From positions 124,001-188,000 of the forward strand of contig NZ_JADKYP010000008.1 in the NCBI RefSeq assembly GCF_015354405.1: DNA of 64,000 bases. The letters run 5' to 3'. Origin of the DNA: Nocardia sp. BSTN01 (lineage in GTDB: Bacteria; Actinomycetota; Actinomycetes; Mycobacteriales; Mycobacteriaceae). The notes below the pieces were generated by a model, which worked only from the letters and a program-made list of their open reading frames with translations, did not search any database and was not told the origin of the DNA. Position 1 is the stretch's first letter. Each line of letters opens with the position of its first letter. Below are positions 56,111 to 64,000 of this stretch, piece by piece. Position numbers and translations under genes: made by a program.

Positions 56111-57145
56111 ATGAGCACCACCCGCCGCTTCGGCAGCACCGGAATGGACATCACCCCCTTGGGTTTCGGCACCTGGGTGATCTCCGGCCCCGGCTGGCAG
56201 TATTCGTGGGGCAGCGCCGACGACACCGATTCGGTCGCCGCGATCCGGCACGCCGTCGCGGCCGGACTCAACTGGATCGACACCGCGGCTGCCTACGGGC
56301 TCGGTCATGCCGAGGAACTCGTCGGCCGCGCCCTGGCCGGCATCCCGGAGCGGGATCGCCCGTACATCTTCACGAAGGCCGGTCTGATCTGGGAGGACGG
56401 CGACGATCCGAACGGCCCGCCGCTGCGGGTGATGCGGCCGGAGTCGGTCCGCCGCGAACTGGAGAATTCGCTGCGCCGCCTCGGTGCCGACCACATCGAC
56501 CTGTACCAGGTGCACTGGCCCGATACCGGCGCCCGCTTCGTCTACGGCGCCGAGGGCGAACCGACCGGCGACGCCACACCTCTCGAGGAGTATTGGCAGG
56601 TGATGGCGGACCTGCGCAAGGAGGGCAAGGTGCGCGCCATCGGCCTGTCCAATCACGATGTGCGGCAACTGGATATCGCCGAGGCCATCGCGCACGTCGA
56701 CGCGATCCAGCCACCGTTCTCGGCGCTCAACCGCGCCGCGGCACCGGAGATCGCCTGGGCGGCCGCGCACGACACCGGTGTGATCGCCTATTCGCCGCTG
56801 CAGTCCGGACTGCTCACCGGTGCGTTCACCGCCGGCCGGGTCCTCGCCGCCGACGACTGGCGCCGCGGCTACGCCGAGTTCACCACCGACCTGCCGGTCA
56901 ACCTCGCCTTCGTCGATGCCCTGCGCCCGATCGCCGCCCGGCACGGCGCCGGGGTGGCGGAGGTGGCGCTGGCCTGGGTGACGGGCTGGCCCGGCATCAC
57001 CGGGGCGATCGTCGGCGCCCGCACCCCGGCGCAGATCGACGGATGGGCGGGCGCTCGTGAACTGGTGCTCACCGCCGCCGACCAGGCCGAGATCACCGCC
57101 GCACTGATCGCCACCCGGGCCGGCACCGGTCCGGTCCGCCCGTGA
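56111..57145 (+). CDS. Aldo/keto reductase
   Basis: A 344-residue NADPH-dependent aldo/keto reductase of the YdjG/Gas69B-like group. It has the opening G-x-T-G-M-D-I-T-P-L-G-F-G-T-W, then W-I-D-T-A-A-A-Y-G-L-G with catalytic Asp and Tyr, F-T-K-A-G with catalytic Lys, Y-Q-V-H-W-P with catalytic His, and I-V-G-A-R-T-P near the C-terminus for cofactor phosphate. It reduces unknown carbonyl compounds. AAGGAGA lies ten bases before ATG 56111. It is divergent from an MmyB-type regulator and followed by a small monooxygenase, so the three look like a detoxification unit. Cytoplasmic. Confidence 0.93.
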   Translation: MSTTRRFGSTGMDITPLGFGTWVISGPGWQYSWGSADDTDSVAAIRHAVAAGLNWIDTAAAYGLGHAEELVGRALAGIPERDRPYIFTKAGLIWEDGDDPNGPPLRVMRPESVRRELENSLRRLGADHIDLYQVHWPDTGARFVYGAEGEPTGDATPLEEYWQVMADLRKEGKVRAIGLSNHDVRQLDIAEAIAHVDAIQPPFSALNRAAAPEIAWAAAHDTGVIAYSPLQSGLLTGAFTAGRVLAADDWRRGYAEFTTDLPVNLAFVDALRPIAARHGAGVAEVALAWVTGWPGITGAIVGARTPAQIDGWAGARELVLTAADQAEITAALIATRAGTGPVRP

Positions 57146-57174
57146 ATCCGCCCGAAGAGTCGAAGGAGAACCCC

Positions 57175-57462
57175 GTGGTCCTGCACGTCGTCGCCGAACT
57201 GCACGCCCGTACCGGCCAGGAGGATCGGCTGCGCACCGCCCTGGAGGCGATGATCGAACCGTCGCTCGCCGAACCCGGATGCCTGGACTACCGCCCCTAC
57301 GCCGACGCCAACGATCCGGCCCGGATGGTGGTGGTGGAGCGCTGGCTCGGCTCCGACGCTCTCGAGGCCCATTTCGCGACCCCGCACTTCCGCCATATCG
57401 CCGAGGTCCTTGATCGGATCCTGGCCGAGCCGATGACGCTGTATCGCCTGGTGCCGGAATGA
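57175..57462 (+). CDS. Antibiotic biosynthesis monooxygenase-fold protein (putative quinol monooxygenase)
   Basis: A 95-residue ferredoxin-like (ABM-fold) protein. It shows V-A-E-L-H-A-R-T-G-Q-E-D-R-L, then E-P-G-C-L-D-Y-R-P-Y, M-V-V-V-E-R-W and the final F-R-H-I-A-E-V-L, matching small quinol monooxygenase-like proteins of the YgiN type. These oxidise quinols or act as dimeric binding proteins. It is probably co-expressed with the aldo/keto reductase. GTG 57175 has AAGGAG six bases upstream and begins the conserved strand. The upstream in-frame GTG at 57142 overlaps the reductase stop but has no ribosome site. Confidence 0.87.
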   Translation: MVLHVVAELHARTGQEDRLRTALEAMIEPSLAEPGCLDYRPYADANDPARMVVVERWLGSDALEAHFATPHFRHIAEVLDRILAEPMTLYRLVPE

Positions 57463-57625
57463 GTGATCGCGGCCCGGGCCGGATGCGGGAGCGTGGCGCC
57501 GCGTCCGGCTCGGGCGGCGGATATCGACTGGCGCCGACCCGATAGGCTGGTAGGCGGTCCGGAGCATTCGCTTCGATGTGATGACCAGCACAGACCGGCC
57601 GGACAGACAAGGATTTCACACCGCT

Positions 57626-60718
<3,093 letters not shown>

Positions 60719-60722
<4 letters not shown>

Positions 60723-61348
60723 AATCGGTTGTGCTGCTGGACTACGGCTCCGGAAATCTGCATTCCGCGGCGCGGGCGCTGGCCCGCACCGGCGCGGAAG
60801 TGACCGTCACCGCCGATCCGCAGGCCGCGCTCGCCGCCGACGGACTGGTCGTGCCCGGCGTCGGCGCCTTCGCGGCGTGTATGGCCGGTCTGACGCAGGT
60901 GCGCGGGGAGCGGATCATCGGCACCCGCCTCGCCGGGGGCCGGCCGGTGCTCGGTATCTGCGTGGGCATGCAGATCATGTTCGAGCGCGGGGTCGAATTC
61001 GGGGTCGAGTCCGAGGGCTGCGGGCAGTGGCCGGGCACGGTGGAACGGCTTCCGGCGCAGGTACTTCCGCACATGGGCTGGAATACCGTGCAGGCGCCCG
61101 CCGACAGCGTGCTGTTCGCCGGGATGGATCCCGAGACGCGCTTCTACTTCGTGCACTCCTACGCGGCGCAGAAGTGGGAGTGGGACGACAACGGCACCAT
61201 CGCCCCGGCGAAGCTGATCTGGGCCGAACACGGCGGGCCGTTCCTCGCCGCGGTGGAGAACGGGCCGCTGTTCGCCACCCAGTTCCACCCGGAGAAGTCC
61301 GGCGACGCCGGTGCGCAGCTGCTGCGCAACTGGATCGCCTCGCTGTAG
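60719..61348 (+). CDS. hisH: Imidazole glycerol phosphate synthase subunit HisH
   Basis: A 209-residue class I glutamine amidotransferase that supplies ammonia to HisF. It shows the opening D-Y-G-S-G-N-L, V-P-G-V-G-A-F, the nucleophile in L-G-I-C-V-G-M-Q (Cys near residue 81), and the His/Glu dyad in [13 protein letters not shown] 60719 overlaps the hisB stop by four bases. Its partner hisF lies about 2.3 kb downstream, beyond an opposite-strand gene and priA-impA. Confidence 0.95.
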
Positions 61349-61350
61349 GA

Positions 61351-61827
61351 CTACGTCTGGGGCGGCAGCGTGTCGACCCGGCCCGCGAGCCAGCGGCCGT
61401 CGACGTTGTCGAGGAACACCCGCAGCTGGGACCGTTCGGGCCGGGGCAGGCCGAATGTGGCGTCACTGCGTTCGGAGCGGTCCACCGTCACCACGACCTG
61501 CGAATGTTCGGGATCGGCCACGTCGGTGCGGCATTCCACCGAGTTGGCCTCGGAGCGGATGTGCACCGAGGTCACGTGGGCGCGCCGATCGGGCGCCGAC
61601 GCGGCGAACTGGTCGTGGAACTCGCCGGTGGACAACTCCAGGACCCGGCGGTCGTAGTCGTCGTAACCGGCCCAGTCGTAGGTGGTGAACTGCCGCCCGA
61701 AATCGCAGGCGGCCAATTGAATCGGGTCGGTGGGGGTGGCCGTCGCCGTGGGTGGCACGAGCATCGCGGCGCCGGCCGCCCCGCACGACAACGCGAACAT
61801 GATGGGCCGCAACGTGATCCGCGACAT
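61351..61827 (-). CDS. Secreted Mce-associated-type protein
   Basis: A 158-residue exported protein. An N-terminal hydrophobic signal (residues about 8-30) ends at T-A-T-A. The mature part carries C-D-F-G-R-Q-F-T-T-Y-D, R-V-L-E-L-S-T-G-E-F-H-D-Q-F and a terminal D-G-R-W-L-A-G-R-V-D-T-L-P, the pattern of Mce-associated proteins that accompany mce lipid-import operons. Two Cys residues may form a disulfide. The function is unknown. It lies antisense, tail to tail with hisH after two bases, and splits the his operon. ATG 61827 is chosen because it gives the signal peptide; the frame is open to 62058 without conservation. Confidence 0.78.
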   Translation of the reverse strand: MSRITLRPIMFALSCGAAGAAMLVPPTATATPTDPIQLAACDFGRQFTTYDWAGYDDYDRRVLELSTGEFHDQFAASAPDRRAHVTSVHIRSEANSVECRTDVADPEHSQVVVTVDRSERSDATFGLPRPERSQLRVFLDNVDGRWLAGRVDTLPPQT

Positions 61828-62046
61828 GGGTGAAGGTCCTCTTCGTCGACAACGATGGCAGTACGTGCCCCCGACCCAGGGTACGTACGCGGAAGCCGCC
61901 GGTCTGGACCTCCTGCGCACAGTGACACACGCAGGCTTCGGATTGCCCGGCGTTGTCCAGCTCAAACGTGTGATGCTCGTCCTTGCGGTCAGTGACCGGC
62001 GTCCCATATGCGCCATCCCGGCACCGCGACGCCAACCGGTAGCCAG

Positions 62047-62052
62047 TAGGCT
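62047..62052 (+). promoter_or_regulatory. -10 element of priA (leaderless)
   Basis: TAGGCT is followed by six bases and GTG 62059, giving the downstream his genes their own promoter after the antisense insertion. Confidence 0.55.
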
Positions 62053-62058
62053 GCACAC

Positions 62059-62790
62059 GTGAGTCTTGTGCTGCTACCCGCCGTCGATGTCGCCAATGGT
62101 GAGGCCGTGCGCCTGGTTCAGGGGGAGGCCGGCAGCGAAACCAGCTACGGCGCCCCCCGCGATGCCGCGCTGGCCTGGCAGGAGGCGGGTGCCGAATGGG
62201 TGCATCTGGTCGACCTGGACGCGGCCTTCGGGCGCGGCTCCAACCGCGAACTGCTCGCCGAGGTCGTCGGTGAGCTGGATGTGAAGGTCGAGCTGTCCGG
62301 TGGCATCCGCGACGACGACTCGCTGAAGGCCGCGATGGCCACCGGCTGCGCCCGGGTCAACCTGGGTACCGCGGCACTCGAGGATCCGCAGTGGTGCGCC
62401 CGCGCCATCGCCGAATACGGCGACCGGGTGGCGGTCGGGCTGGACGTGCGGATCATCGACGGCGACTACCGGTTGCGGGGCCGTGGCTGGGTGAGCGACG
62501 GCGGCGACCTGTGGGAGGTGCTCGAGCGCCTGGAACGCGACGGCTGTGCCCGCTACGTGGTCACCGACGTGAGCAAGGACGGCACTCTGCAGGGCCCCAA
62601 CCTCGACATTCTGCGGCAGGTGTGTGCGGCCACCGAGGCGCCGGTGATCGCCTCCGGCGGCGTCTCCACCCTCGACGATCTGCGGGCCATCTCCGGGCTG
62701 GTGTCCGACGGGGTGGAAGGCGCGATCGTCGGAAAAGCCTTGTACGCCGGGCGTTTCACGCTGCCCGAGGCGCTGGACGCGGTTCGCTGA
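62059..62790 (+). CDS. priA: Bifunctional HisA/TrpF phosphoribosyl isomerase
   Basis: A 243-residue (beta/alpha)8 isomerase. In most actinobacteria the hisA homologue is PriA, which also does the TrpF step of tryptophan synthesis, and no trpF is seen here. The catalytic Asp is in P-A-V-D-V-A-N-G, the second Asp in [15 protein letters not shown], and phosphate is bound by S-G-G-I-R and A-S-G-G-V-S. GTG 62059 with TAGGCT six bases upstream indicates a leaderless transcript starting here. It is followed by impA after one base. Cytoplasmic. Confidence 0.94.
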   Translation: MSLVLLPAVDVANGEAVRLVQGEAGSETSYGAPRDAALAWQEAGAEWVHLVDLDAAFGRGSNRELLAEVVGELDVKVELSGGIRDDDSLKAAMATGCARVNLGTAALEDPQWCARAIAEYGDRVAVGLDVRIIDGDYRLRGRGWVSDGGDLWEVLERLERDGCARYVVTDVSKDGTLQGPNLDILRQVCAATEAPVIASGGVSTLDDLRAISGLVSDGVEGAIVGKALYAGRFTLPEALDAVR

Positions 62791-62791
62791 C

Positions 62792-63634
62792 GTGACCGCC
62801 GCCGTCTCCGACCCGGCCGCGCTGCTCGCGACCGCGAGCGAGATATTGGACGGTGCGGCACCGCGTTTCGTCGAAGGGCTGGGGGCGCCGAGCGCGGTCC
62901 AGAAGGGCCGCGGCGACTTCGCCACCGCGCTGGATCTGGAACTCGAGCGCACGCTGTCGCGGCAGCTGGCCGAGCGCACCGGAATTCCGGTGCACGGCGA
63001 GGAATTCGGCGGGCCGGAACTGAGCTCGGGCACCGCGTGGGTGCTCGACCCCATCGACGGCACCTTCAACTACTCCGCGGGCCACCCGCTGTCGGCGATG
63101 CTCCTGGCGCTGGTGGCCGACGGCCAGCCCGTCCTCGGTCTGACCTGGCTGCCGCTGCTGGACCGCCGCTACGCCGCGGCGGCCGGTGGCCCGCTGCTGC
63201 TCAACGGAAAACCGTTGCCGCCCTTGGAACACGGCCGCCTCGCGGAGTCGATGATCGGCTTCGGCGCGTTCAACATCGACGCCCACGGCCGGATCCCGGG
63301 CCGGTTCCGCTTCGATCTGCTGGGTGCGCTGAGCCGGTTGTCGAGCCGGGTGCGCATGCACGGATCCACCGGCATCGACCTGGCCTACACCGCCTCCGGG
63401 GTGCTGGGCGGCGCGGTCGTCTTCGGCCACCATCCGTGGGACAACGCCGCCGGAGTGGCGCTGGTGCGCGCCGCGGGCGGTGTGGTGACCGATCTGCGCG
63501 GCGAAGAATGGTCGATCACCTCGCGGTCGGTGCTGGCCGCCGCGCCCGGGGTGCACGAAGAACTCCTGGACATGATCGACAGCGCCGTCGACCGCGCCTC
63601 CGAGCGCAACGAGAATTCGGAAGGGACGCAATGA
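62792..63634 (+). CDS. impA: Inositol-monophosphatase family phosphatase of the his operon
   Basis: A 280-residue Mg-dependent phosphatase. Metal-binding motifs are intact: G-E-E-F-G near residues 69-73, D-P-I-D-G-T-F-N-Y from Asp86, and [10 protein letters not shown] toward the C-terminus. M. tuberculosis has impA at the same place (Rv1604). In corynebacteria the enzyme HisN of the same family is the histidinol-phosphate phosphatase, so this protein may fill that step, which the monofunctional hisB cannot. Inositol phosphate is the alternative substrate. GTG 62792 follows priA by one base, and its stop overlaps hisF. Confidence 0.88.
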   Translation: MTAAVSDPAALLATASEILDGAAPRFVEGLGAPSAVQKGRGDFATALDLELERTLSRQLAERTGIPVHGEEFGGPELSSGTAWVLDPIDGTFNYSAGHPLSAMLLALVADGQPVLGLTWLPLLDRRYAAAAGGPLLLNGKPLPPLEHGRLAESMIGFGAFNIDAHGRIPGRFRFDLLGALSRLSSRVRMHGSTGIDLAYTASGVLGGAVVFGHHPWDNAAGVALVRAAGGVVTDLRGEEWSITSRSVLAAAPGVHEELLDMIDSAVDRASERNENSEGTQ

Positions 63635-64000
63635 CTCTGGCGGTACGCGTGATCCCGTGCCTGGACGTCGACGCCGGCCGGGTGGTCAAGGGCGTGAACT
63701 TCGAGAATCTGCGCGATGCGGGCGACCCGGTGGAACTGGCCGCCGCCTATGACGCCCAGGGCGCCGACGAGCTCACCTTCCTCGACGTCACGGCCTCGAG
63801 CGGCGATCGCGGCACCATGATCGACGTGGTGACCCGCACCGCCGAGCAGATCTTCATCCCGCTCACCGTCGGCGGCGGCGTGCGCACCGTCGAGGATGTG
63901 GACCGGCTGCTGCGCGCGGGCGCGGACAAGGTGTCGGTGAACACCGCGGCGATCGCGAATCCGGAGATCCTGCGCGAGATGTCGCAGCGCTTCGGCTCCC
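63631..64000 (+). CDS. hisF: Imidazole glycerol phosphate synthase subunit HisF (partial, runs off the end)
   Basis: The first 123 codons of hisF, cut by the window edge. The N-terminus shows [20 protein letters not shown], with the catalytic Asp and the Lys of HisF, followed by G-D-P-V-E-L-A and [10 protein letters not shown], then P-L-T-V-G-G-G-V-R for phosphate binding. ATG 63631 overlaps the impA stop by four bases. It forms the cyclase half of the HisH-HisF complex. Cytoplasmic. Confidence 0.95.
   Translation, partial: MTLAVRVIPCLDVDAGRVVKGVNFENLRDAGDPVELAAAYDAQGADELTFLDVTASSGDRGTMIDVVTRTAEQIFIPLTVGGGVRTVEDVDRLLRAGADKVSVNTAAIANPEILREMSQRFGS

Overview
The window is chromosomal DNA of a high-GC, mycolate-type actinobacterium, most likely Nocardia or a close relative. 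It combines G+C-rich codons, many leaderless genes and a gene order that parallels the Mycobacterium tuberculosis Rv1547-Rv1605 region: dnaE1, Ddn-like, ilvA, treX/treY, bioA-bioF-bioD, bioB-bsaP-DUF2567, nrtR-nadA-nadB-nadC and hisD-hisC-hisB-hisH-priA-impA-hisF. The species call is inference from content. There is no rRNA, tRNA, insertion sequence, CRISPR array or prophage. The accessory material is single genes wedged between the conserved blocks.

Layout. 1-13 kb: ADP-ribosylglycohydrolase, a CtpE-type P-type ATPase, PhzF-like protein, RarD-like permease, a VOC protein that apparently starts at CTG, a methyltransferase, a five-repeat tachylectin-like lectin, a lipoprotein hydrolase, a CubicO/EstB-type serine hydrolase, ilvA and a Ddn-like F420 enzyme. 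13-25 kb: dnaE, DUF2235 hydrolase, a secreted transglycosylase-like protein, the treY-glgX pair (no treZ beside them) and a MarR-GNAT fusion with its own palindrome. 25-39 kb: biotin genes bioA, bioF, bioD, bioB and bsaP with three matching BioQ-type operators and the probable repressor gene. A three-gene ABC transporter lies inside this region; the cobalamin riboswitch upstream identifies it as a B12 importer (btuC-btuD-btuF). 39-43 kb: a 1,325-residue HTH/nSTAND NTPase with one membrane helix and about 14 WD40 repeats. 43-48.5 kb: DedA, the NrtR-type NAD regulator with a palindromic operator, then nadA-nadB-nadC. 48.5-57.5 kb: AlkZ-like winged-helix protein, arylamine N-acetyltransferase, penicillin-binding lipoprotein, membrane Ser/Thr kinase, mycothiol-dependent-type enzyme, a frameshifted MmyB-type regulator divergent from an aldo/keto reductase, and a small monooxygenase. 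57.6-64 kb: the histidine operon, interrupted on the opposite strand by an Mce-associated-type secreted protein; hisF runs off the end.

How it fits together. Biotin and NAD synthesis each carry a local repressor and operator, B12 uptake is under RNA control, and the his genes are translationally coupled by 4-base stop/start overlaps. At least fourteen genes show a TAnnnT-like -10 element placed 6-7 bases before their ATG/GTG, the arrangement expected for leaderless mRNAs. This was used here to choose several start codons.
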